Source: Romanomermis culicivorax (Eukaryota; Nematoda; Enoplea; Mermithida; Mermithidae). Taken from it: a stretch of DNA of 64,000 nt. This document shows, piece after piece, positions 1 to 11,000 of the stretch (positions are counted from its first letter, which is position 1; each line of letters begins with the position of its first letter). Position numbers and translations under genes: made by a program. The notes below the pieces were generated by a model. It was not told where the DNA came from. It was given only the letters and a program-made list of their open reading frames with translations, and ran no database searches. The DNA is taken from positions 62,001 through 126,000 of the forward strand of contig CAWUHX010000426.1 of assembly GCA_963922205.1 (NCBI GenBank). Direction: 5' to 3'.

Positions 1-1393
1 AATGAATTTTCATTTTTTTAGTCTATCATTTAGAAGGTTTATGATTCATATTTTTCGGAAAAGTTTTAATTCAGTTTCGCGGTTCGAAAAGGGGCCAATC
101 TATGTCTTTTTTGCGTTGAACTACTTCCAAAAAGTAAAACTAAAAAGCATTTTTTTATTAGCTATTTCATATTGTTATTATTACCTGCTAAACCGTATGC
201 CACATAGGACTGAAATTTTGTAAACATGCTCGACAATTTACGCGTAAAAATTCTACAGTAAAAGACCCTGTTAGCGTTTTTGACGAAAGTAGTAATTTTA
301 TCATTTTTAAATTGGAATCATTAAATAGAAATATAATTTTAAAAAGTTTAACCAATATATCCGCTTCACATTTCGTAGATTATTTAAAAATGTAAATTTG
401 ATTATTAGGCAAAAAACAGTGTTTCAAAACTGATCAGATCTTCTAGAATTCTGACTGAAATCAACTCAAACTAATGTGTTGTTAATTATCAAAAATTAAA
501 ATCCTACCTCCATCCCAAATCCATAGACATGATTCAGGATATTTTGATTAAAACCCTTTATTTACCCTTAAATTTTATGAACCCAGTAAAAGAATGAAAA
601 ACAGCTGCAACTTTGAGTTCGGTTTTTTGGACTGTTGCATGATAAGTAGAGGTTACTGTTGAGTCAGTTCAATTTTCATCAGTCTTCAAAATTGTTTACA
701 GTAGTAGGCCGATTGTTCAATTTTCAGTAATAAACAAAAAATAAGCCCCAAATGTTCAGCATTGTGATTATGGTAAAATTTATATATCATCAACAAAATG
801 CTCTGAACAGTTTTTTTGTAATGAAGAATGCTACAGTAGTTGCATACTAAAATAATCCAGTGTACTTGATTTGTTGCGAAGTTTGTCTTTTATTAAGTAC
901 TTTTAAATTAGACAATGACAAAAAATAAGTATCACCTTCAAAGTTGTTTACTCAAAGCTCTTACAGTAAGATTTATACTCAAGAAATTGATTAGCTCGTA
1001 AACAAATGTAACATTTTTCTAGAGCATGAAGCTTTCCACCTAATGAAAGTTGTGCATCAAATTGAACTTACATTTTTGGTTTTCGCTTCGTCTATCATTT
1101 TGAATTGAAGCTAAATTTCTTAATGCATTTGATTTCGCGATCATATAAACATTCAATTGATTTTATCAACGTATCTAGACAATTTACCAAGTGAAAAATG
1201 CCACAGTAACCTACTTCACTACAGTAGTTATTGTCTTCTTTCCGAATTTCGATTACAGCAAAGTTTCTGGAGTATTTTGCAGAAAAGCTTATTTTACGTA
1301 AATAATGATATGAACTGTATAGCTTACTGTAGTGAAAAATGCTACAGTAATTTGTTCATTAGAGTAGTTCATTCTGATTGACATTCATTCTAG
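1..1393. other. AT-rich non-coding stretch, probably scramblase intron
   Basis: I find no supportable exon here. The stretch is AT-rich and carries scattered short palindromic motifs of the type CTACAGTAG and TTACAGTAA (near 830, 965, 1200, 1225, 1335). Bases about 1022-1104 match parts of a dispersed repeat seen again near 18660 and 35010. Since the next exon downstream is an internal or terminal scramblase exon with a good splice acceptor, this is most likely intron of that gene, but nothing in it proves so. Confidence 0.4.
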
Positions 1394-1645
1394 GTAAAAA
1401 GTCCATTATCGGCGGCCATCGGTTCGTTGTCCAATGTTCAATTCGACGTTTTGTCGTCCGATCAAAGAACAGTCGTCGGACAAATTAGTAAACAATGGGG
1501 CGGTTTTTTCCGGGAATGGTTGACCGACGCCGACACTTTTGGCATCAGTTTCCCTCCCGATATGGACCCCGTTTGGAAAGCCGTTTTGTTGGCCGTCACC
1601 TTTGTAGTCGATTTCGAATTTTACGAAAAAAGCAATCGAAATTAG
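1394..1645 (+). CDS. Phospholipid scramblase, terminal exon only
   Basis: This is the 3'-terminal coding exon (83 codons plus stop TAG) of a phospholipid scramblase, a membrane protein family linked to calcium-dependent movement of phospholipids between bilayer leaflets. The exon follows a clear acceptor (CATTCTAG at 1386-1393) and stays open from its first base. Family signatures read in order: VGQISKQWGGFFREW, then the calcium-loop-like segment DADTFGISFPPDMD, then a hydrophobic helix, AVLLAVTFVVDFEF, near the C-terminus, as in the C-terminal part of PLSCR proteins. There is no usable ATG at the exon start, so this is not a complete gene. The rest must lie to the left of the window, or in unrecognised exons of the first 1.4 kb. 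Scramblases are usually about 250-330 aa, so roughly a quarter is present. Family assignment is firm; which paralogue is unknown. Confidence 0.8.
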   Translation, partial: VKSPLSAAIGSLSNVQFDVLSSDQRTVVGQISKQWGGFFREWLTDADTFGISFPPDMDPVWKAVLLAVTFVVDFEFYEKSNRN

Positions 1646-2098
1646 AAATATTTTGTGTACGACGATGAAAAATGTTGTTTTTTCGATCACGCGACCAAAT
1701 CTGAATGATTTTAGTTCCTGTAAGTACACCAATCTATAGCCTGTCTATTATAAGATGCTTGGATTGTGAAATTACAAAAATGAATATTGTCATCTAAATT
1801 GTTTGCGCAGAGCTTTTACAGTAAGATTCTTCATTCAAAAGTTTGTTAAAAACTGGTCGAGTATGCTCATAAATTTAGAGTCCTCGTGACATATTGATTA
1901 CCAGAAAATCGTAAAAGCTCAAAAAATACTTGTTTTTTACAATTACTATTAACAAGCATTTTGAGAAAAACAGACAAATATGCTGAAGAAATACTGATCA
2001 TTACCAGACAATATTATTATATTCTGTTCTCTGTAAAATGCTTGTAAATTAGTAAATCATGAAAATTTTTGCTATTATTAAAGCCGTTCAAAGAGAGT
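1646..2098. other. Intergenic, no gene seen
   Basis: This is AT-rich sequence behind the scramblase stop codon. A fragment near 1790-1850 resembles 930-1000 (both carry an AGCTNTTACAGTAAGATT-like core), so part of it is dispersed repeat. No coding or RNA signal was recognised. Confidence 0.4.
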
Positions 2099-2270
2099 TT
2101 AAGCCCTATTCAGAAGTGAAAATCCTAGGATTTTTGTAGGCGACAATCGGCGACATCCGGCGACCCTATGAAATGAATAGGCAATTGGCAGAAAGCCCAA
2201 TTCAGAAGTGAAAAAATCCAATGATTTTTGTCGCCGACAGTCGGCGAGTGCACTTCTAAATTGGGCTTTA
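2099..2270. mobile_element. Short inverted-repeat element (MITE), family C copy 1
   Basis: About 172 bp bounded by inverted repeats: the left end reads TTAAGCCCTATTCAGAAGTG and the right end on the opposite strand reads TAAAGCCCAATTTAGAAGTG. The interior is rich in CG-containing palindromes such as GTCGCCGACAGTCGGCGA, unusual in this AT-rich DNA, and in the phrase ATGAATAGG. A second copy lies at 31803-32005. No protein is encoded, so it is a non-autonomous DNA element; the TTAA/TTTA ends would fit a TA or TTAA target, but a clean duplication cannot be proved. Confidence 0.65.
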
Positions 2271-2851
2271 CTGTATAATTTTCCTATCGAGAGACTGTCG
2301 AAGGTTGATTGAATATTTATAAATTTACAGTCCAATGTGAAATATGGTCTAGCAGAAAATCGGTAAGGATGAGATAGTATTTGCTTTCCATTTCAAGCAT
2401 TTCAAGAAAAACTGGCTGTGTAATATTAAGAATCAAGAAATTATGTGCTCCACAGTCAATCCGAACTTCAAATGTCAAAATGAATGACATCCTTGATTAA
2501 ACCTCAACGAGATCTACCAATGAGTATGAATTGGTCGCATGATTCATGTTTTTCTTATCGCTTTTAGCATATTATATTGATCGTGCTTTATCTTATTTTT
2601 GAGTGTATCGGGTGTGAAAAAAGAGTAAATTTTTTACATCGAAGTTATGTCACCTTTTCTGTAAAATCCACAGATTCCATAAATAAAACGTATATCACAA
2701 CTCAAAATGGGGCAAATTCACTAAAATATTCAGTTGTCTACATCACATTTAGTATGACAATTGATAAGATCATCCAAATTCTTACGGTAGATTATGAACT
2801 TTACGTGCTGCCTTACGCTTATCCCGTGCCTTCAATAATCCTATGATTCCT
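2271..2851. other. Intergenic, no gene seen
   Basis: AT-rich spacer between the short inverted-repeat element and the foldback element. The 89-codon open frame at 2577-2846 has no recognisable domain, no splice context and ordinary AT-rich composition, and I do not regard it as a gene. Confidence 0.4.
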
Positions 2852-2918
2852 GGGGTCTATTCCCAAGTGAGTGATTACCAACAGAGCGATTTCCGCCTGA
2901 GCGAATCCCATGTGAGCG

Positions 2919-3815
2919 TGTAACGACCAGATTTGTGTGAGGTACTTTACTTCTAACCAATCGGTCGAAACGGCGGGGACAAATAACGGGACGGGGGCGC
3001 GGGCGTACGATTACAATAAAACAACGGTGATCAACGGTCGCTTGAACGTCGACAATAAAACGCGCTTCGATTTAAAATACGAACGGGGGCCTCGGTTTAA
3101 GTTGCTTTCGGATAGTCGGCCGCTTGCAAATGTATAAAAAGACGGGGCGAGCGCGGAAGTCAAAACGGAAAAACCACAAGAATAAGAATGACCAAATCAC
3201 GCTTTGCTTCTTCTTTTATACAGCGATTCTGGCCACTCCCTGGGCGCTGCGGGAGGTCGAGCTTCTGTCCATCTTCTTCCGCCAATTGTCGTTTCCTGCT
3301 ACGCTTTTTATGCTTTCTTAATTACGCCTCTCTAATGCTTTTCTGGTACCGTATGCTTTCTGTGCTTCACTTGCTTTCTACGGTGGGCTTGGCCACACCT
3401 TTGTGCTTCTGTGCATGCTTCCTGTATCGGTTTCTCTGTATACACATGTTTTGTGGGGCCGCCGCTACCGTTACACTTGAGACTACTGTACGGCGGGGCT
3501 TCTACATATTTTACTGTGTGCAGGTGTTGTTTACGATTTTTCCTGGGGATTACGGTAGCTGTGGAATGTGTAGTTTAGTGTGGGTTCTAGGGGAACAGCT
3601 GCCGTTTGTGCAAATTAATAAGGGCGTCTTAATTGGGCTACCGGGGTGTGAACGGATCAAAATAAAGTACTTCACGTAATTTTGTAGGAATGTTTGGGTG
3701 TGAATCCCAGACACCCTTGAGACGATAAAATGTGAAAATAAAATAATATCTAATAAATGTCTATTACATACAGTATGCTACATATTTACAGTACTGCTTT
3801 AGCAGGTACATTACA
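2919..3815 (-). repeat. 3' LTR of element 1
   Basis: 897 bp long terminal repeat, TG...CA bounded. It matches 11320-12215 along its length apart from about two dozen changes, mostly transitions, several clustered between 3280 and 3370. On the plus strand it carries a TATAAAAAG string (about 3133-3141), which is antisense to the element; if active it would drive transcription outward or antisense, but this is only a motif. Short open frames inside the LTR also occur in the other copy and are not supported as genes. Confidence 0.92.
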
Positions 3816-3828
3816 TTTCCCTCCTTCC
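3816..3828 (-). other. Polypurine tract of element 1
   Basis: On the minus strand this reads GGAAGGAGGGAAA directly before the 3' LTR, between the integrase stop and the LTR. Such a purine run is the usual primer for plus-strand DNA synthesis in LTR elements. Confidence 0.75.
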
Positions 3829-3846
3829 GGAGTTGAACATCCTCGT

Positions 3847-5091
3847 TCAAGGCTTTCGAGGTTGAGGAGGGGTGGGTGTAGATTCGATAGTTGCATTCCG
3901 AGGGTAGAAAGGGGTTGTCTCGTTTACATGCACCGTAAATGTAATATTCTTATGGGGGTGTTTAAGTGTAACGTTGGGGTACATGAAATTTGTAACTGTA
4001 TAGGGTCCGTTTTGACGAGGGAGGAATTTGGGAGTCAACCCTTGTTTACACGAATGATTTTTGTAGAGAATAAGATCACCTGCCTTGTAATGTATGTTCT
4101 GAGCATGCTTGTTATACTGACGGGTGTAGTGGGCTTGGGCTTTTTGCAAACTTTTCTGCACGGTTGAGAGGGCTTCTGTAAAATGCGATTTTACATGGAG
4201 GGCGTAATCGTCTAAATCAACCATGTAGGATGTGGGGAAAAAATTTAAGGCTGCATCTGACGGCAGATTAGCTTGCCTAGCGTGGAGTAATTCAAATGGG
4301 GGATACGAAGTGCTATCATTTTTATGAATGTTGATCGAAAAAACGGCATACGGGAGATAGGTATCCCAATCAGTGTGATTTGAATTGATGTACATGCGTA
4401 TACGGGTGGCTAGGGTTTGGTTGCAACGCTCAACTTCTCCATTGGCAATGGGATGGTATGGGGTAGTATGAATTTTCTGAGTATTGCATAAACTGGTGAT
4501 CCGTGAGAAGAGGTCGGATACAAAATCGGAGCCACGATCACAATGGATGATTTTTGGGGACCCATGACGGCAAACAATTTTGGTTACGAATAGCTTGGCA
4601 ATAGTGGCTGCAGTGATGTCAGGGGTCGGGAATGCCTCTACATACTTTGTGAAATAATCGATGAAAATGACAATGAATCGGTTGCCGTCTTCGGTGAGGG
4701 GTAACGGTCCCATGCAATCAACACCAACTCGATCAAAGGGACCAGTCGGCTGAATTGGTACCAAATTTGCATGCACCTTGTGTCGGAGGGCTTTCTGTGT
4801 CTGGCATGGATGACAAGTTTTGCAGTACCGTTTGATATCACGGCTCATTTGGGGCCAAAAATATTTCTGTCTGAGCAAGTGTAAAGTTTTCCGGGCCGCA
4901 AAATGACCTGTGAACTTGCTGTCATGATGTGAGGCGATGAGATGCTGGACTTGCGACTTGGGAATGTATAGTTTTGCCTGTTTGTCGACTATACGGAAGA
5001 GGATGTTTTGATGCACTGCGAATTTGATCAGAGTAAGGGGGTGTTTTTGGGCGATTTTTGCTAAAATACTTTTGACAGTTGGGTCAGCGCG
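3847..5091 (-). CDS. Integrase segment of element 1 (after in-frame stop)
   Basis: This segment is open in the same frame as the large ORF of element 1 and follows its TAA codon (5094-5092) without a frameshift. About 414 codons. It holds an HHCC zinc-binding module (HxxxxH around HLIASHH, then CKTCHPC), the catalytic core with Asp in GVDCMGP, Asp in HCDRGSDF and Glu in NGEVERCNQ, and a C-terminal GPY/F-like motif (QNGPYTV). The role is insertion of the element's DNA into the host chromosome. Because no ATG stands near the start and the frame is continuous, the segment was probably part of one Gag-Env-Pol polyprotein. It is now either cut off by a nonsense change or reached by stop-codon readthrough. 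The sequence alone cannot separate these. The core itself shows no further break. Confidence 0.85.
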   Translation of the reverse strand, partial: RADPTVKSILAKIAQKHPLTLIKFAVHQNILFRIVDKQAKLYIPKSQVQHLIASHHDSKFTGHFAARKTLHLLRQKYFWPQMSRDIKRYCKTCHPCQTQKALRHKVHANLVPIQPTGPFDRVGVDCMGPLPLTEDGNRFIVIFIDYFTKYVEAFPTPDITAATIAKLFVTKIVCRHGSPKIIHCDRGSDFVSDLFSRITSLCNTQKIHTTPYHPIANGEVERCNQTLATRIRMYINSNHTDWDTYLPYAVFSINIHKNDSTSYPPFELLHARQANLPSDAALNFFPTSYMVDLDDYALHVKSHFTEALSTVQKSLQKAQAHYTRQYNKHAQNIHYKAGDLILYKNHSCKQGLTPKFLPRQNGPYTVTNFMYPNVTLKHPHKNITFTVHVNETTPFYPRNATIESTPTPPQPRKP

Positions 5092-8000
5092 TTAGAGTTC
5101 GGCGAAGTTTTTCTGTTGCTCTTCTTGTTCAGTTGCTTCGGCCTCAAGAACAGAATTGATGGTGGATATTTCGGGGCGGGTTTCTAATTGTTCAATATCA
5201 AAGGATTGCTTTGCTGTCTGTGAGGGGAATCGAGAAACTGCATCTGCGTTGCGGTTAGCAGTGCCTTTCTTGGGTCGAATGTCTAACTGGATACCAGAGA
5301 GGGCTAATCCCCAACGGGCAATGCGAGGGGACGGGTTTTCCTTTTGTAAGACTGCCTGAACTGCTGTGTGGTCAGTGTGTACAATAACATGTTGCTGGAA
5401 AAGGTAAGGGCGGAAATACTTGACAAATTCGACTACTGCAAGGGTTTCCAGCTCAGTGATCGGGTAGTTGCGTTCTGCGGGTTTTAGTGTTCGGCTTCCA
5501 AAAGCAATGGGGCGATCCTGACCTTTACTATCGAGTTGACTGAGAATGGCGCCAATTCCGAGTTTTGAGGGGTCAGTTTGCAGAATAAACGGTTTTGTGA
5601 AATCAGGATGCTGCAGTATTGGGGCATGGATGAGTAATTCTTTGAGCTTAGTGAATGCATTTTGCTGTTCGGGGCCCCAGGAAAATTCGGAATTCTTTTT
5701 GAGTAGCGATGTGAGTGGGCTAGAAACTTGAGAGCAATTTGGGATGAATCTGCGATAATATGAGGGTAGGCCAAGGAATGACTTAACTTCTTTTGAGCTT
5801 TTGGGCGTGGGTATGTCATAAATGGCCTGTACCTTATGGGGGTCTGGTGAAATGCCTTGCTGAGAAATGACGTGGCCTAAGTATTGGACTTGGGGCTGGC
5901 AGAATTTGCATTTTTGTATGTTTAGCTTAAGGCCTGCTTGTGAGAATCGGGCAAGAATAGTGTCTAAACGTTCCAGCATTTGGGCATGGGAGTCTGCGAA
6001 TACCAAAACATCGTCGAGATATACAAGGCATGTGTTCCATTGCAGACCCGAAAGAATAACATCCATTAACCTTTGGAATGTGGCTGGGGCATTGGTGAGT
6101 CCAAAGGGGAGGTAATTGAATTGATACTGGCCGGCTGAGCAATTAAATGCAGTTTTTTCTCTGTCTGCTTGTGCTATGGGAATGGAATAATATGCATTGG
6201 ATTGGTCAAGGGACGTAAAATATTTCATTCCTCGGAGGGTGTCTAGAATTTCGTCTATAGGAGGCAAGGGGTAGGTGTCTTTTTTGGTGACTTTGTTGAG
6301 GCCTCTAAAATCAATGCATAAACGATGGCCTCCATCTTTTTTGGGAACTAAAACTGTGTTGGTACACCATGGGGAATTGCTTTGGCTTATGACACCTGCT
6401 GCTGCGAGTTGCTCAACTTCTGCTTGTATGATTTGCTTTTCTTTTGGGGAAGTCCGATAAAGTTGTCTACGTACGGGTTGGGAGCCATTGGTGTCAATTG
6501 TATGTGAAACGAGGGTGGTTCTACCTACGTCCATTTTGGATTTAGCATATAATGTAGGGTACTTCGATAGGGCGCGTAGGAGTTGAGTTTTTTCTGCTTC
6601 TGTGAGGTCACTGGAGGTTAAATTGACATTTTCTTTTAACCATGTGAATGTATCAAAACGGTTGGGCTGGTTGTGCGTGGAAGGGGTTACGTTAGCAGGA
6701 GTATTTTGTTTTGGGATGTAACATGAGACTGTACCAATGCATGTTCCAGGGTAAAGAATTTGGGCTGTTTCTTGTGTGTTTAGGACCGATATGCGTATGC
6801 GACTGTTTTGATTCTCAGATATACAAGCTGCGAAATGGACTTTAGAGTTCTGTTTGGGTTTCGGGGTGAATTCAAGCTGTTTGACCTGTAAGTACGATTT
6901 GGGCAAGGGGACAGTAAATTCGGTTACTGTACGGGGTGGTAATTCTAATTTCTCGTCTAAATAAGTTCCACAACGAGTTGAAAGAGGGCTATATTCTAGG
7001 CCATCACAAGGTAGTATGACATTGCCAAATTTGACCTGAGATTTTTGATTGTTGATAGTGTATTCCGAAAATGGACTGAGAAAGTTTTTGCCTAGAAGGA
7101 TGTCTGCTGTGCAATCTTTTTGGACATGGACCATGATTGTTTCCTGGATTGTTTGGGCTGTCACTGTGACAAAAGTGGTCCCTACAAAATGAATCGGGAG
7201 ATTGTTCGCTGCTTTTGCTTGGACTAGCGGGGGTTTCATGTCTAACTGTAGGATTTGAGCGATTCGGGAATCAATGAGTGAGTAAACTGCACCAGTGTCA
7301 ATCATGCCTTTTGTCATTAATTTGCCGTTAAGTGTGATTGGAATATGAGGGGTATGTTTCTCAGGTACATTTTGGGGTGGCTTATTTGATGCAGATTGGT
7401 GAATTTGATTAATGAGTTCGATTGCAGGAGTTCGGGGGGTATCAATATCGACAAGGACGTATTTCTGCTGCGTTTGTGCCCCACGACGATTAGCTAATTC
7501 TAAGAGAGCATGGCCGAATGATGGGGGTATGGTCTCATGTAAATGTCTGTTGTTTGATGGTATTTCGTATGCATGTTCATGTGTGACCTGATGCTTTGGG
7601 GAGGGGAAATATTTTCGTAGAACGAGTAACAAATAAAAGACGCCTGCAAGAACTACAGTAATAACGGCTAGATTTATAATGATTTGCAGGGGTCCTTTGA
7701 GTAAATTGTTTAATCCGTCTGTGAGACTTTGGGTGGTACCGGTAATTACATGTTCTATGCCTTGACCGGCACCAGAGAGTGTATTTCCGAGTGCTTGGCC
7801 AGTGCCTGAGATCATGTTGTAAACTGTATCGGAATTGAGAGACATTTGGGCGGTGTAATTGACGAGTTTTTTAACAACGTTTTCAAGTGTGTGAGTTTTG
7901 TAAATGTATTGTTTCAAAAAGAGTAAGTTTGTTGAAATAGTTGCAAGTTGATCATGGAAAATTGCGGGTGTATTAAAATGAAAAAGGGAGAAATTTTGGT

Positions 8001-11000
8001 TCCAGACGATTTCTAAAGGTAAATTTGTGACATGCGGGGATCCTGTTTCACTGACCCATGTATTATTCTGTTTGTAAAGGGCTACATGCATGTGATGGCA
8101 GTCAATAGTTTGTGAAAAAGGGGTCAAATCGTTGCCTCCTGGATTTGAAAACATGAGTTCAGTTCCTACGAGAATGGGCAAAAGTTTGTAGCATGTTTGG
8201 TTGATTTTGTGGTTGTAAAAGATTTTAGATGCATTTACTTGTTTACAGGGCCAGACTGTGAGGGCTTCTCCTGTAAATTCTGCTATGATGTCGGTTCGTT
8301 GTAGGAATGCACGGGCTCCAAGGGTTGCATCAAGACGTAAAATTTGCCATACGAGATCAAGGTGACGCTGCGCCTGTCTGCATAATTCACTCCATACATT
8401 TTTGAAATTTTGAATTTCGAATTCCTGTATTTTGTCTGCTAGATAGTTTAGTTTTGCATTAATGGGTTCAAAATCATCAAAATCGTATAGTGTAGTATGA
8501 GTTTCATTGTTTTTTGGGGTTAAAAATGCGTTACGATGTGGGGTGCTTTTGTCTAATTGTACAATAATGCCTTGTTCGGTTAGAATGCTATCTTGGATTT
8601 CTGGGCAATTGGGGTTCGAAAAAACTGTATTTTTAACCGAGAATGCACCTTGTAGTTCTTCTATTATCATGTGTGTTTGTGTGAGTTTGATGGGATGCGT
8701 ATTTTGGTATTCGAAAGGGCATAAGTTTTCAAATGCTGTTTCATTCCAGATAATGGATCCGTCGGCTGTGACACAATGACCTGATGTCGGTTTGCATGAC
8801 CCTAGGTCACCTAATGTACCTGTCATAGATTTTCCATTCCAAGATGCTATTGGTCCTATTTCTATGATGACGTTAGTGACCGAGGTACAATGGTCTGTAC
8901 AACACCATATGTATTCTATGCTTATGGAGTTATTTGTTGACCAAAATCCTGGTTGGGTTTTGTATAATTTTTGACCGTTATGTTCTTTGACTATAACGAT
9001 TGCCTTACAAACATGTGGGGTTAGATTTTGCATTTCGGTTTGGTCGAAGACAATACCTTTTGATCTAAAAAATCCTGTATTAGTACAAATTTTGCGTTTG
9101 CGAACACTGCATTTGTATGTGTCTGTAATGTGGGGCTTAGTGGAGGAGATATAGATTTTTCCGAATGTCTGTACGGGTTTGTCTACTGTGGAAGGGGGCA
9201 TGCATGATACAAGTTTCGGTATGCTGATTGAGTGACCGCTCAATGAAGTTCCACACATCTGAAATTGGGCACTACACGATGTGGGGATTATTATACAAAG
9301 AAAAATACAAAACATCGGCCAATGGAATGTTTTAGTGGAGGCGGCGGGGCACTGTATGTTTTCGTTGTGGCCGGTTTGGTGTTGGGGCTTTTGGTGTTGT
9401 CGTTTTGCGATTTTGAGCTGGGGGGGTGGCCGGTTTGAAATCTGAACATTCTGTAAAACTTTAGAAGTTGAGTTATGGGATGGGGTTTGGACTTGCTTAC
9501 TTATGGGGGTCGGTAGAAGTGTTTGGCGGGGGCGGAATTGGTAGGGTTCAGGGGTCAGGCCATGGAGAAGGGATAACAAGTTGCGGCCTGTTTTCGACGG
9601 GGTTTCGGGGGCGGTGGGCGGCGTAGTGTCTTGCTTTCGGGGGATCTTGTAGCCTACGGAGATGGTGGGCGGCGATTTTTCGATTTTTGCGGCTTCAGGC
9701 GTGGGGGGTGGTGACATGGCGCACCAATCGGGTACGTCCAGATCAAGGACGTATTCGTCACTACGGCGGTGGGTGTTGGGCATGATAGTTCCTAAAGTAG
9801 TCTGAGGGCCGTTAGTTATGGCGGGTAATTTTGAGTAAAATGCGGGGTCGTCAATGTCCATGAGGGGTTGGGGTTGCCTGTACTCAATGCAGTTTTGAAT
9901 ATTACGACTTTGCTGATTTGGAGAATATCTGCTTGTATGACCTCTCTGCTTGCATATGAAACATTGAAAATTGGAGTAGGGTTTTGAAAGGCAGTTATCT
10001 GATCTATGTCCTGTTTGGGAGCAGTGGATGCATCGGCTTTTACAATCACGTGTACTGTGATTATTACGGAAACAGATTTCACATGATTTTCGGGTACCTA
10101 CTGATTTACAATTACGAGCTACGTGTCCAATTTGTCCACACTGGAAGCATGTGGGTTGCCTAGGGGTGGTATTGTTCCTGTAAGCATTATTCCTGCTGAA
10201 AGTATTGTTACTGAAATTGTTGTAGCTACTCTGTTGTGGGGGTTGGGGTTTTTGTTTGATCTGCAACTGTAAATCTTTTACTTGTTGTTCTAACTGATGC
10301 AAAAGATCCTGTTGGTCTGTGTTTTTGGTGAGGGAAAAGATGGGTTTGGGTTTTGGGGGTATGAAGGGAAGGGCGTTAGACTTTAACTCATTTCTAAGGA
10401 TTTGCTGTTCAATGTAAGCTGCTTCGTCTGACATTTCTTTTAGAGTTGCAAACCTTCTATACTTAATTGCTTCTCTGATTTCGTTTTGCATGCCTTCTAC
10501 AAAGAGGGGTTTTATGATCATTTCTCGTGCGTCTGTGTTAAAGTTAGGGTAGGCGAGGGTTGCGAGATGTTCTAGATCAAATAAGAATTCCATTACTGTT
10601 TCTGAACGCTTTTGTTTTCTTTCGCATAGGAATTGTTGATGTAGCTCATTATCTCTATTGTTTGGGAAAAATGCCTGTAATGCGACTTTATACTGCTCGT
10701 ATGTGTGGGGAGGGTTTTCGGAATTTGCTAAACTTTTGAATTTTGCTAAAGCGGCTCCTCCTAAATGAATTTCTAAACATGCCAACTTTAACTGTACGTC
10801 TGTATCTTTCATGCCTTGGAGTGCCATGAATTGTTCTAATCTTTTGTTCCATTCACCAAAATGTTGGGTCACGCCGCCCGTGAATACTGTAGGTTTCGCG
10901 TAGAAATTGTTTGCCATGTTATTACGAATGTTTGCTGTTCTTAGATCGTCTATTAGGGTAGGGTTTACTGTATTCTGATTCAATTGTGTGCGTAGGGTAC

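Noticed and set aside
3188-3679. Cys/Phe-rich 163-codon frame inside the LTR of element 1 (and its twin at 11589-12023)
   Set aside because: It lies antisense to the element within the LTR, and its length and residues differ between the two LTR copies; there is no domain and no reason to think it is translated.
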